From contig JBAJFG010000451.1 of assembly GCA_037903475.1 (NCBI GenBank), positions 434,001 to 498,000 of the forward strand: a DNA stretch of 64,000 bases, given 5' to 3'. The position numbers were made by a program, and so were the translations under genes. Positions 23,676 through 34,705 of this stretch are shown here, piece by piece. How positions within the stretch are numbered: the stretch's first letter is position 1; the number at the start of each line of letters is the position of its first letter. Origin of the DNA: Ancylostoma caninum (lineage: Eukaryota > Nematoda > Chromadorea > Rhabditida > Ancylostomatidae). The notes under the pieces were generated by a model. The model did not search any database, had not been told where the DNA came from, and saw nothing but the letters and a program-made list of their open reading frames with translations.

Positions 23676-24840
23676 ATGATGACGGTCTGTACCTTCAACG
23701 CACGCACGCTTGCATCGGAGGCTTCCATCGAGGATTTGATGATGCAGGCCAGGAAGATCAGGTACGACGTCATCAGACTGACCGAGATGAGGAGACACCG
23801 GCCCCTGAACGCCACCTTCGACACTGGAGAAGAACTGTTCCTTGGAACCTGCGACAGTAACGGAGTTGATGGAGTCGGTGTCCTCGTCAATACGAACACG
23901 AACGCAAACGTCCGATTCGAGTTGTTAGCTGTTTGAATGAACATCGATTCATTCAAACAGCTAACAACCCGAATCGGACGTTTGCGGTTGAGAAGATATG
24001 GATCAATATCGGCCTTGACAATCTTCGTCGCCTACGCTCCGACATCCAGCTACGACGAAGAAGAGATTGAGGCCTTCTATATGGACTTGGAAAAGTTCTG
24101 CAGGGAAGACCACACATTCTACATGATCATCGTTGGCGACTTCAACGCCAAGATTGGTCCTAGGAGAACGCCTGAGGAACTTCACATCGGTACCCACGCC
24201 CTGCAGTGGAATGAACAGGAAGAGAGGCTCTCTGAGTTCATCATGACGACGAAGACCATCCATGGTAACTCACAATTTCAGAAGCCAACCTCCCTACGCT
24301 GGACGTGGGAGTCACCCGGTGGAGAGTACCAAAATGAAATTGACCACATCATCGTCAATCGATGGTCCTGCCTGAGCGACGTGGGTGTTGTACTGATGTT
24401 CTACACCGGATCAGATCATCGCCTCCTTCGCGCAAGATTCTTCTTCTCACGCAAAGGAGAGAAAGCCGCGATGTTTAAGAGGAGTCCCAAACCCGTCATC
24501 AATTGGGATCTCTTCACTTCGTTAGCTGGCTTTTGGGAAGATGCGGTTGTCGACAACATCGATGAAGAGTACGATCAGCTTGTTCAGCATCTCCGCGACA
24601 GCGCAAAGAGCGCCGAGGGTTCAAGAATCACCAAGGGACGACAGTCTTACGAGACCCTCGAGCTTATACGCCAGCGTGGAGCCGCGAGAGCCGCAGGCAA
24701 CTACCAGCTAACGTCCGAGTTTGCAAAACGGTGCAGAGAAGCGATAAAAGAAGACCTTAAGGAGAGAGTAGTGTTGGCCGGAGCTGCAGAGGCAGGGCAT
24801 TCGCAGCGCCCGCCGAGACCTCGCCCATTGCAAGACCAAG
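23676..24840 (+). pseudogene. RTE endonuclease (APE-type) region, interrupted
   Basis: The first part (23676-23936) begins MMTVCTFNARTLASEASIED, the standard start of an RTE endonuclease with the catalytic N. The frame stops at a TGA created by a 39-bp inverted copy of downstream sequence. The second part (23937-24935) keeps VAYAPTSS, the GDFNAK box near 24.13 kb, EIDHIIVN near 24.34 kb and GSDHRLL near 24.41 kb, so the catalytic N, D and H residues are present. The frame is lost near 24.8 kb, before the RT. Confidence 0.85.
23903..23986. repeat. 39-bp palindrome, 6-nt loop, inside RTE
   Basis: Bases 23903-23941 and 23948-23986 are reverse complements with one mismatch, separated by catcga. 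The right arm is the expected endonuclease coding sequence (SFKQLTTRIGRLR region); the left arm is an inverted copy of it that introduces a stop. The geometry matches the palindrome at 14611-14702. Confidence 0.9.
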
Positions 24841-26400
24841 ATGACCGCCCTCCGGCGCCCAGACGGAACAATTTCTCCATCAAGACGGGTAATGGAGAAG
24901 GTCATCTACGATTTCGACTCGGATCTCTTCGATAGCCACGTCCACCTCCCTCAATGTCATCTTAGGGAGGATGGGTATGTTGTCCCATCGGTTCTCCCTT
25001 CCATAGCCCGACACGCCATCAAGTCGGTGAAGAGTCGTCCAGCACCGGGTCCCGACAGGATTCGACCGGAACATCTGAAGAACCTACCGCCAGTTCTCAT
25101 CAGCACCTTGGCTAGGCTTTTCACGCGGTACCTGTCGGAGTGCAAGGTACCTAATCAATAGAAGACCAGCAGGACCGTGTTGCTGTACAAGAAGGGAGAC
25201 CCGCAGGACATTGGCAATTATCACCCCATCTGCCTGCTGTCGGTCTTCTACAAGCTTTTCACGCGGGTGATCCTCAACAAGATCGAAATGACACTAGGGA
25301 CAGCCGTGCGAGCAAGCAGGGTTTCGAAAAGGATTCAGTACGATCGACCACATACACACCGTCACTAGACTCATCGAAGTATAAGATACCCTTCTATCTC
25401 ACGTTCATCGATTTGAAGAAAGCCTCCGACTCTGTTGAGACAGAAGCGGTGTTGGAAGCCGTGGGCAACCAGGGCATACCTACTCAATACATTAAGGTAT
25501 TTCGTGAGCTCTACAGAACTTCACCACCAGGAGTTCTCTATTCGTCTCTTGACGACATCACCATGTCGTCAAAAGAGAGGGGTTCGGCAAGACGATACCG
25601 TGTCGCCAAAACTATTCAGCGCCACTCTCGAAGACGTCATGCGGAAACTGGAATGGGATAGCATGGGAGTGCAAGTTGATGGCCGGCGACTTAGCTATTT
25701 TCGCTTCGCTGACGACATCGTTCTTATAACGCCAACTATCAGCGAAGCGAAACAGATGCTGGCCGACTTCGAGGACGTGTGTGGAAAGATTGGTCTCCAA
25801 CTCAATCTGACCGAGACGATGTTCGTGAAGAACGGATGGGTCCCGGATTCCCCATTCTCGCTCAACGGAACGAGCATATCCGAATGCTCCAGCTACGTAT
25901 ACCTAGGTCGGGAAGTCAACATGACGAGCGTCCTCGCTCCAGAGCTGGGCAGGAGGAAACGAGCGACTTGGGAAGCTTACAAGAGCATCGAGAACGTGGT
26001 GAAGAAGACAAAGAACACCAGGCTCCGTGCCCACCTCTTCAACACAACCGTTTTGCCTGCTTTGACCTACGCCTCAGAAACCTGGGCGTTACGCAAGCAG
26101 GATGAGAATGCGGTCAGCGTCGTCGAACGCTCCATCGAGAGGGTGATGCTAGGAATAACCCGCCTCACGCAAGTGAGGCTGGAATGCGGAGTTCCACCCT
26201 TCGCCAACAATCGAAGATCAGGGACGCTACCGCTTACGCCAAGTTGAATAAGATTAGGTAGGCCGGACATGTGATGCGTTTTAACGACAACCGTTGGATA
26301 AGAGCCGTCAGCGACTGGTCTCCACGGGACGTTAAGCGCGCAATGGTCAGACTTCTTCACGAAGTCCTTTAAGGATAGATACGATGCTCTCCGTGTCCCT
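24841..26400 (+). pseudogene. RTE reverse transcriptase region, multiply broken
   Basis: Pieces of one RT occur in changing frames. The thumb-side entry APGPDRIRPEHLKNLPP is at about 25.05 kb, KKGDPQDIGNYHPICLL at about 25.2 kb, TFIDLKKASDSVE at about 25.41 kb and the catalytic FADD at 25705-25716. The C-terminal region runs to TYASETWALRKQ and beyond. Lesions are a stop at 25159-25161, frameshifts near 25.3 and 25.57 kb, and loss of frame after about 26.2 kb. The FADD box is intact, but the protein cannot be made from this copy. Confidence 0.85.
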
Positions 26401-26525
26401 AGAACGGACAGAATCCACTGGACAACTCTGGCTCGCGAGAGGGACAATGGAAGGATTGCTGGTGCCCGTTCGGTATAACCGAAGATCAACGGAGCCAAGG
26501 TGATCAAGGTGATTGTTCTTGTCAT

Positions 26526-28846
26526 AATTTTTCTAGTGAAGCTAGACTGAACTCGCTCTAGTTTAGCTGTAAGCTTCTGCTAAGAGGGGTTGAAAACCAC
26601 AGTTCCATATTTCAGAGTCGGGTGAACGTATGTTTTGTAGGCTAATAGCAGGACCGCCGCGTTCGTTGTAGATAGTGCTCTGAATATTTTATGTGTTACG
26701 CTGTGTGCCTTAGCGGCAATTTCCAGTGGTTATCGCAGTTGAGCTCCTTAGTGATCAATCACAAAACGTAAATCTTTGATTTTTTTCAACCTTCCCAATC
26801 ACAGTACCATTAATGTGATAGGAAAAGCTTCTGTTATTTTCGCCTATATGAAGAACCTTGGTCTTTGCATTAGAGAGAGGGAGATTAAAGTCCTCTGACC
26901 AGCGCTCTACCACGTTTTGTAGCACCAAATTGTCGTTAGGACCATTAATGGATGAGTAAATTTTGGAATCACCTGCGAATACAATACATCTCCCACCTAC
27001 CGAAATTACTACTGGCAAATCATACGTGTAAATATTGAACAGTACAGGCGAAAGCACTCCCCCTTGATTCACGCCAGTTCCTGCACACCAGTTCCTGGGA
27101 ATAAGTCGAGTTTACACGTACAATAAATTTGCTATCCTTGAGAAATTCTTTGATCCAATTGATAATCCGATGATGGACCCCCACATGGATCAGTTTCATT
27201 GTTAATTTGTCCTGATTGCCTCGATCGAATGCTTTTTAGAAATCGAGGTACACAGCATCAACACCCGCACTATTTCCAAGAATCGCTGTCTACTCATTCA
27301 ATGTTCTCAACATTGTAGTAACGGTTGATCTGCCTTTTCGGAGCCCGTGTTGTTCATCAGGTATGATTTCGCGACTTCCAAGGTGCTTTGTGATGACTAC
27401 CTTCAGTATTTTCTCAAAACATCTAGCAAAAATTGAAGTAATTAATACCAATTGGTCGGAACTTTTCCGGATTTGTAAATGGAGCCTTCTTTGGTACAGG
27501 TGTCACAAGCGCTAGTTTCCAACGGGAGCGCACTTCAGCTCTCATAAGGCTGAGGTTGAAAAGGTAAGTCAGTGGGCCCGATATAACAAGTGCAGTTTGC
27601 TTAATGAAGGATAGGAGGATGTAAACTGGCGTTACGGAGTGACCAGTTGGCCATTTTGAAAGCATGGTAAATATGTCCGTGTGATGGAACACACATGAAT
27701 CACTCATAGTGGAGACCTGAGGACCAAGACAAGAAACCGGCGAATCCAAATTAGTCGAGTTGCCGCGCTCAAAGATAGTAGCTAAAAGCTTAGCTTTTCC
27801 ATAGTCGGTCTTTGCGATAGCTTCGCCATCATTATGGTTCAACACAGGAAAAGCCCTAGTATTACTCGACCTACAATTCAACAGCTTGAAGAAGGCATTC
27901 CTTCTTTTTGCTCTAATGACTTTTTTCCCTATCGAAGTGTCATATTTCTACAATTTGCGCTGAAAAAGGTAGTTGAAACGCCTAAATTCATCCCAATTGG
28001 CTGTGGTTGATCCTTTAATGGCAAGATCTCATGCTGCACACCGTTTACGGTAAAGAGATTCCAGATATGACGGTAGCTGCTTCATGTACGAAGGTAGAAT
28101 ATTCTCAAGCGGCACGAAAAGGCATATGCAATGATGAAGAATCGCTATGAACATCTCACACTTTTCATCTACCGTTTCCACACTATTGAGTGATCCATAC
28201 TAATCAACACTGCAAAGATACCTCATTATTGAGGGATAATCTCCTTTCTTGAAGTTCCTTTTTAAGACAAATCCTGCTCTGTTCATTGGCGTCAAACATT
28301 TAAACGTTATAGTGGAGTGATCACTAGTGCCTATATGCACTAGCTGAGACTTCAACGTTGCCGATTTGTGAGTACAAGATCAAAGACTTTAGTACCGTAG
28401 GTATACTTAGTAACTGCCTGAGTAAGACCATGAGTCTCGCAGAGCTGCAATAATAATTGAGAAGTAGGGCATGTGCAAGTTAGCCGTGGCAAGGAACTAC
28501 ATCAGGTAGGTTGAAATCTCCCAGAAATAGGCAGAAGCGATCGCAAGAAAGAAGGTCGCTGATGCATTTGAACATTTGTCAGTGATGTTAGAAGGACACG
28601 AAGGTGTTTTGTAGACCACAACAATACGAGTGCTATCATTTCTCAAGAGCATGTCACAACGAGTAATTCATAAGCATTAGGTATAGTTTCCGAAAATACT
28701 ATGCAAGGAGAAAGTGCATGCTTAGCAAGAAGGGCTACACCGCCTCCCTTTCTGCGTTATCGGTCACACCGTAAGAGTTCGTACTGAGAAACTAACTGCC
28801 CCAGAAGCGACACATTATCTATGCTACTATTTAGCCATGTCTCCGA
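26526..28846 (-). pseudogene. CR1 endonuclease and reverse transcriptase, degenerate
   Basis: Reading right to left: endonuclease pieces RKGGGVALLAKHAL (about 28.7 kb), a GDFNLPD-type box disrupted by a frameshift (about 28.5 kb), and TKVFDLVLTN then TSDHSTI (about 28.3 kb). Next come RT pieces WKLALVTPVPKK and KFRPIGI (about 27.5 kb) and QGGVLSPVLFNIYTYDLP (about 27.05 kb). The catalytic box reads FAGD instead of F/YADD, so one catalytic Asp is lost. The frame ends at YKTYVHPTLKYGTVVFNPS and then FTRK at the RTE junction. Confidence 0.75.
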
Positions 28847-29712
28847 CTAGCGCCTCTTCGGGACGTTAGAAAGTGGGGTGAGGCAGCCACTTGAGGCAGG
28901 TAGAAAAGCTTCACACATGTAAAATACTTTGAAAATAAACAAAGAAGCAAGACTAATCATTAACTGAGCTCAAATACGGAACCCTCTTTATGAATTGCGT
29001 ATATTCTACCAATCTGGCCGCCTCACCAACGTCGGGCTTCCACACTTCTCGTGGTCCTTGCCTTCTTCCAGATTCTTAATCACACATCTACATGTGAAAC
29101 TATTTTCCGATACAATGGAACTACCTACTGCTTTTTTGTAAGTGCATTCATTCAATGCCTATGGACCCGTCCCAACTCTGCACAGGAGTATCTTCCAGAT
29201 AGCTTAAGAACTTGTGTACTACTCAGCATAACCAACGTAGTGCGAATAATCATCTTTTTAACCCTACTGGGCCACTGCAGACCGTTATCCTGGTGTTTTC
29301 CTCACTATTGGTCACGGCAGACCCATTCTTCATCGTGGACCCGTATACTGGCGGTTCCCCCAATACTGGTATAAGGCAGACCCATTCTCCATCTGTGGAC
29401 CGGTACGCTGACGTTTTCCCCACTACTGGGCCGCGGCAGACCCATTCCTTATTCATGGACCTTTATCCCGGCGTTTTCCCGACTATTGGCAACGGCAGAC
29501 CCATCCTCCATCTGTGGATCCGTATGTTGGCGTTTCCCCCATTGTTAGGACACGGCGGACCCTTCTCGATCGATGTATTCCTATCCTGGTGTTCTGATGT
29601 TTTTTCTGACTCGTTCTTCATTCGTTCTTCTTGTATATTGGATTGTACGTCCTTCTTAGAAACGCTGATCCTAGGACTCCCTAATCTCTTTGGAACCTGG
29701 TGACTGTATTCG
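28847..29712 (-). mobile_element. Helitron-like element, copy B, 5' truncated
   Basis: On the minus strand it ends in a hairpin with CTAG at 28847-28850, followed by T (plus-strand A at 28846). The right domain (about 28860-29240) matches copy E at 49140-49560 almost block for block. The minisatellite and a stretch containing agattagggagtcctaggat match the left part of copy E. The true 5' TC end was not found. Confidence 0.65.
29258..29575 (-). repeat. ~60-bp minisatellite inside copy B
   Basis: Five to six units in reverse orientation (cgttttccccactactgggc, cg(c)ggcagacccattc, tccatctgtggac). It is the same family as in copies A, C, D and E. The 163-codon plus-strand frame crossing it is a repeat artefact. 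Confidence 0.8.
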
Positions 29713-29857
29713 TTCGCCATCAGTTTACGATCCTTTACTGTCGCGGTGGCATTTTGCTCTATCGGTGGACACGTGGTGAGTTCGTCCGTCGACTGAATGC
29801 TGAGTGTTGTCTAGCTAGGATGAGTCGCATGAACGGGTGTGAGGAGGTCTTTGGTGG

Positions 29858-29965
29858 TTTAGAGCGTGAATAGATGAACTTGCACCACTTTCAGGCCTCT
29901 GAAGACGACGTTGAGTCGAAACGTTAGGCCGTAACAAACGTGTCCTTATAACAACCCGAGTGGCA
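29858..29965 (+). repeat. Penelope-like element 3' tail
   Basis: The phrase cactttcaggcctctgaaga followed by cgacgttgagtcgaaacgtt parallels the 3' tail of the Penelope-like element at 62.64-62.71 kb (cactttcagacctctgacga, then cgtaacaac). No coding part is attached. Confidence 0.5.
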
Positions 29966-29969
29966 CAGA

Positions 29970-31262
29970 AGAATTATCACATATAATCAGGTAAGAAATC
30001 CCAGGTTTTATGAGCAGAGCACATGGAAGTTTCTTTCGTTATTCTTAAAATCACTACGGCGATACAAGTTGGAGTTACATATCTACACTCGTAAAACCAG
30101 TCACGCACTTTAGTATTTTCTCTAACATTTTATCAAGTTCAACGCATATACGGAATTCGTGTATAATTCATGTATACCCTCAATAAAACAACTGAGATTA
30201 TGGATGCGAGCCTGTGCCGGGTTACCATAGCATTTGAGGGTTAGAGACTATAGAAGTGGAGATGTGGTTTTTTAATCCCGTTCATATTGTAGACAAATGA
30301 ACGGAGCTGACTAAAGAAGGTGGAGAACGTAGGAGTAGGAATCTTTCTCTGCAAGTCTTCTTAGGCGTGGGCCCTTCATTTCCATGCTATCAAGGAAGAA
30401 CACTTCTCTGAGAAGAGATGAGGTTAACGAAAATGTATGTCAGCCTAGTAATTTCCTAGGGTAACGATTGAAAACGGTTCTTGCTTGTTCATATATTGGT
30501 GTGATCGCATATGAAACGATATTTTCGATGACTTTTACAATGAAATTTCGTTTTTGCCCATCAAATCTATACCATTCCAACACATATAGGCTCACTAATG
30601 AGATATTCATTCTCAAAACCTGGATAACCCAGTTCTTAACATTTGCGAGATTCATAAAAAAATAGAATAAATAAAGGAGATAAGAATGCCGGTTTAGGCG
30701 GAAAACAAGGTTTTTTTTTATTATACAACAGCCCGGGCGCTCAACCCAGGATATAATCCCCTCTTCGATCAATGATCCTTATTCTTCTAGCAAAAAAAAA
30801 ACTGGTGCGCTCCTCAAAGAATTCGCTATGGTGTGGGGCGAAATAACGGTCCACCCACCCAAAGTTTAACTCTATCGCAGTTTTTGAAGAATTTCTCACC
30901 AGAGAAACGTTGCGTCAGCAATTCCTATTCTGATGGTGCAAGTTCAGGGCTACAATATGGTTGGTGAACCGAGTAACAACTCTGCTCCTAAGTCTGGGAG
31001 TAGCGTTCATCGAGAAAGTGTGTATTGGACCTTGCCAGAGCACTGTCTCAGACTGTGTGCCATGTTTCCCTGAGGGTACCGCAACTATAAAAAAGGCCCG
31101 AACAAGAGACCTACGTGTTTCACCGGCCATTGTTGCGGTTTTCCGACGTATGACCTTGCCACTGCCTTGTATAACTTTTGTGGTCGTTATTTCGAAACCA
31201 CGACAATGGAGTGTCTAGTTAGCGCGGAATAAATGTGCTAGAGATGTGCAGCGAATCTCGTG
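29970..31262. other. no supportable gene
   Basis: Overlapping frames at 30440-30772 and 30468-30665 on opposite strands look like chance. An aataaa near 30182 has no identifiable gene upstream. Nothing with splice support was seen. Confidence 0.4.
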
Positions 31263-32510
31263 CCAGGGCCTATAGTAAACCCCCCATTTCGCGACAGCCA
31301 AAATGCGAACGCGTTGGCACCTGGTTCACGACATCTGCTCACATGTCGCAAGAATCTCGCGACATCGATGCACGTCTCGCGAATCAATGTGTCTCTGCTG
31401 AATCCGTCGGCAGGAAAAACATGTGCTCATGGCGCAGCAGTTAGCGTGATTGCCGATAAAGAGCACTACTGTGTTATCCGGGTTCGATCCCAGTTCATTT
31501 CAACTCTTTTGCAAAACCATAGCAGTACGTGTATACACTTCATGACAAATTTGGATGTGGAACAAGCTTTGCTTATGCATTCTCATTGAATGGAACACTG
31601 TCACAGATGAGCTTCGAGAAGGTCTGAAACGTTCTCTCCATATATTTCTAGCTAGGTGCATAAGTTTGGTGCGGTTTTTCAGACAGTTACAGTACAATCT
31701 TCTCTTCTCTTCCACTGCAAATTTTGAATCATCCTAGGAAGTCTGGACTTGTGTTTTTAATTTTTCCTCAGTTCGCAAAAATCCTTTTTTGAAATTCGTG
31801 CGGAGACACGCAGTACAAGCGGTAATGAATAGGTCCCTCGTGTCAGTTGTACATGAAACTTCCGCTCTGCATGTTTCGTGTTCTCTTTGTGGCTTATCGC
31901 TCATTTTTGCCGCATTGCTACTTAGAATGTCCTATGCGCTGAAAAAAGGATATCCTTGTCGATAATCCATAAAGATCACTTTTTTGTGGATTCTTTTTAC
32001 GGCTTGTTCATCATCTACTTCGCAGATCTTCTCAAAAGATCAAAGGGTGCCCATTATGGTCTGGATAACTGGAAATCCAGTCATTTTGTGTATTCATATC
32101 GAGCTGTATGTCGAGCTAGCAGCTGGACAAAACAAGCGATGTGGACGAAGGCTTGAGAGCTGCTCAAGTCTGCCTTCAAAAAATCTTCGTTTTGATCTGC
32201 CTGTGCCGATGCCTGACCGTTGTCAATGAACCGGACGTCGACGAACTCCATTCGGGTTCGCAACATCGCACACTATTCCCCCTAACTTTGACTGTTTGCG
32301 CCTCATGACCATGAGGTCATGAACGTGCATCGCGACCACATTCGTGAGAAAGTAATTGAACTGAGCTGCCAACTATGTCGCGACATCAGCGAGAATACAC
32401 GCTTTATCATAGGAAGTTCATGAACATCTCACGAATAACGTGAACGAGAATGTCACGACATGTTGGCAGCCGAGAGTTCACGACATCAGGGGGTTTACTA
32501 TTAGCCCAGG
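31263..32510. mobile_element. inverted-repeat DNA element, 1.25 kb
   Basis: Left terminus ccagggcctatagtaaaccc and right-terminus complement cctgggctaatagtaaaccc match at about 18 of 20. Both subterminal regions carry repeated (t)cgcgacat or cacgacat motifs. A tRNA-like sequence lies inside. No transposase frame was recognised, and the target duplication is unclear. Confidence 0.55.
31426..31500 (+). repeat. tRNA-like sequence (pseudo-tRNA or SINE head)
   Basis: A-box tggcgcagcagttagcg and B-box gggttcgatccc are well preserved about 43 nt apart. The D stem pairs (GCGC/GCGT), but the anticodon and acceptor stems do not. It is therefore not a functional tRNA. Confidence 0.5.
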
Positions 32511-34368
32511 GTTCATCATATCCCAAGCAGGGAGTCTTTCCATATTTTTTCGCAGATTCAATACCACTTCTCGCAAGTGAGTATCGTGTCTAGAGGTCGG
32601 AATAGGCTGCTTTTCGTTGCTCAGCCACCGTGTTTTCTTGCATATTTCTTGAAAAAGCATCCCCCTCTTTTGCTACAGCATACAATGTAATCGTTTTAAA
32701 GAAGTTGCTATCCTTGAAACACCAGAGAATTATTTGGCTGATGGCAACTCACACATCTACACAGGATGTCAGTACTGAGTACTTGCGGTGCCAGTTGATT
32801 TCCATGCAATATTTCGAACAAATCCAGAGGTTCCAGATGATATATAGATCGTCCAGATATGCCCTCTCACAAGGATATACAAAAACACAGATTCGGAAAA
32901 AGGAAACAACTGGAAGACATCGAGACGGAAGTGGCCGATATTTTTTTTGTCAATCTCACATTCGGTATAGTTTAGTTTTCAAACAGTCAAGTACCACACT
33001 TCAAATTCTTCCCGAATTACTGCTCCTAAACTTAGCAGGTCGGTTCGCCCAGTCGGTGTGTACAATCTGTGCTCCGGCATTTTTCGAGTTATTAAAGAGC
33101 AGCGGAGTTTCATAAGCGAGGGTAGGTAAATGGTCGTACAATATGTTAAATCGTTATAAACGCCTGATTCATACTGCAGAAACGTAGCGGATGTTGTAAA
33201 TTCCTGTGCTATGACGTTATTTGAAAGAGTAGCGTAACGAAAAAACCTGAACCTCAGAATGGTTACTAATGTTCTTGCATGATTGGGATCATCAGGAGCC
33301 GGTGGTAACAACGATATGCATGACAGTGCATTAATAGTGGCCAGAAAACTCGTTTTAGATGGACTTATTCTTGCGAAGCACTCGGGCGGAGCAAGAACTG
33401 CACACTTCCTTGCTTGGATCCCATTTATTTACTTATTCATTTATTTATGTGATCACCACAAGTGATGAACTGTGACGAACGAGTCTCCATCGAACGGTTA
33501 TACTAAAGGTTTGAAATTGTCTTGTTTTATAATACTCAACAACTACGCGTTAACATATTTCACCATATTTACAAATGAGCCGAAGACAATCCATGTATGG
33601 TTAATTCGTAAACAGAGGCATCTGCGTCCACCAAAGTGTAATGAAGACAGAATACTTCATCTTGTTGTTCAGTTTACTTCGATGCATTGAGTATTGGTAG
33701 ATAAAAGACATTCCACTAGGTTACACTACAGAGTTCACCTACAGTGAATGATAAAATTGTGTTTCCAAATGCGAATCCATCACGAGCGTGTTGTACTGAA
33801 ATAAATGAATTCATGCTCATGCACATGCACAGTTGCGGACAAAAATATCGCAACAATAACTCTTTCAGGGAACTGTTAAGCAGGTCAACACTTCCTACAT
33901 ACGATACATAAAGATCGTCCGGTTCTCTTAGAAAAACAGGTCTCCACAGTATCCTCGAGCTCACATGCAACCTAACTTGACACTAACTAATTAAAATCTT
34001 TGCGAACAAAATTCACACTTCCACCCCTGTATAGGGGTACGAACAACTCTGACGGATACTCTTACTTTGGACAGAGCCGTTTAATCAGATTTATTACAAT
34101 CGCATTACACTCCTTACATCCATCAAACAGTACAAAAATATCAGCAAGACATGCAAGACGAACCTGTAGAGCACATCACGAAAGAGGATGTTCGGATTCG
34201 TGTTTCTCTTGGGAATTCAGGTTTCATAGGACAATTACAGTAACTATAGAGGTGTCATATTGTCATATCAATGACCATGGCAAACCTTATGGCGGCAAAT
34301 TCCAAGACGACGCAAGAATCATTGGAATCGGTGAGAAGCGTCGCTAACATGTGTGTCATCGTCAACAA
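32511..34368. other. no supportable gene
   Basis: The 161-codon plus-strand frame at 32630-33115 has no recognisable domain and no clear splice support; minus-strand frames overlap it. I treat it as probably non-coding but cannot rule out an exon. Confidence 0.35.
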
Positions 34369-34485
34369 TTGAGGACCTAATAAAGAAGACCAAGAACAGC
34401 AGGCTTCTAGCCCACCCATTCAACTCTACCGTTCTTCGTGCTATATGTACGCCTCAAAAACGTTTTACCTGAGGCACTCAGACTT
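34369..34485 (+). pseudogene. RTE reverse transcriptase relic, C-terminal
   Basis: The stretch aagaagaccaagaacagcag, continuing through cacccattcaactctaccg, parallels 26005-26090 of the RTE (KKTKNTRLRAHLFNTTVLPA and on). It is short, diverged and out of frame. Confidence 0.65.
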
Positions 34486-34629
34486 CCGGGCGTTTGGAGC
34501 GCCGGTGAACCCGCCCATTCTCGGCCAATGCAGGCGCTCACCAAGTTTGCGAATAGAACAGCAAAAGATGTTGTAAGCGCGCATAGGGCAGGACATTGGC
34601 GGGCATATTCCAGCACCCAATTTTTTCTC

Positions 34630-34705
34630 CATTGCCACGTGGCAACCGAGGTGTACATAGGCCGGCAGGCGCTGAAAAAGTTTAGTCTTGTCTTTGCTAG
34701 GAAGG
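34630..34705 (+). repeat. TATA-like dispersed repeat, copy 1
   Basis: ttgccacgtggcaaccgagg, tgtacatag and aaagtttagtc parallel 61768-61845, which has cacgtggcgac, tgtatataa and aaagtttagtc. The second copy carries an intact TATA-like box. It could be a shared promoter or terminal repeat of an unrecognised element. Confidence 0.35.

Larger units (their letters stand above)
23124..26514 (+). mobile_element. RTE-clade non-LTR retrotransposon, near full length
   Basis: At 3,391 bp it is close to the length of nematode RTE-1-type elements. It has a ~550-bp 5' leader, an AP-type endonuclease, a reverse transcriptase, and a 3' tail ending in short tgatcaaggtgat repeats, as RTE elements do. Lesions include a palindromic insertion with a stop (23903-23986), a frameshift near 24.8 kb, a tryptophan-to-stop change at 25159-25161 and frameshifts near 25.3 and 25.57 kb. 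It lies antisense within a CR1 and carries an 11-bp target duplication. Confidence 0.85.
22757..28846 (-). mobile_element. CR1-clade non-LTR retrotransposon, split by RTE
   Basis: Minus-strand CR1 sequence occurs in two pieces, 26526-28846 (endonuclease and most of RT) and 22757-23123 (C-terminal domain). They are separated by an oppositely oriented RTE. The reading frame resumes across the RTE once its duplicated target is removed. The 5' end stops at 28846, where a Helitron-like 3' terminus begins, so the first part of the endonuclease is missing. Many stops and frameshifts show the copy is dead. Confidence 0.8.

Noticed and set aside
29212..29703. 163-codon plus-strand frame similar to the frame in copy E
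   Set aside because: Similarity is explained by nucleotide homology of the element; the frame breaks elsewhere in the same copy.
31426..31500. Functional tRNA gene
   Set aside because: A and B boxes are good but the acceptor and anticodon stems do not pair.
32630..33115. 161-codon plus-strand frame
   Set aside because: No domain, no clear splice signals and competing frames on the other strand.
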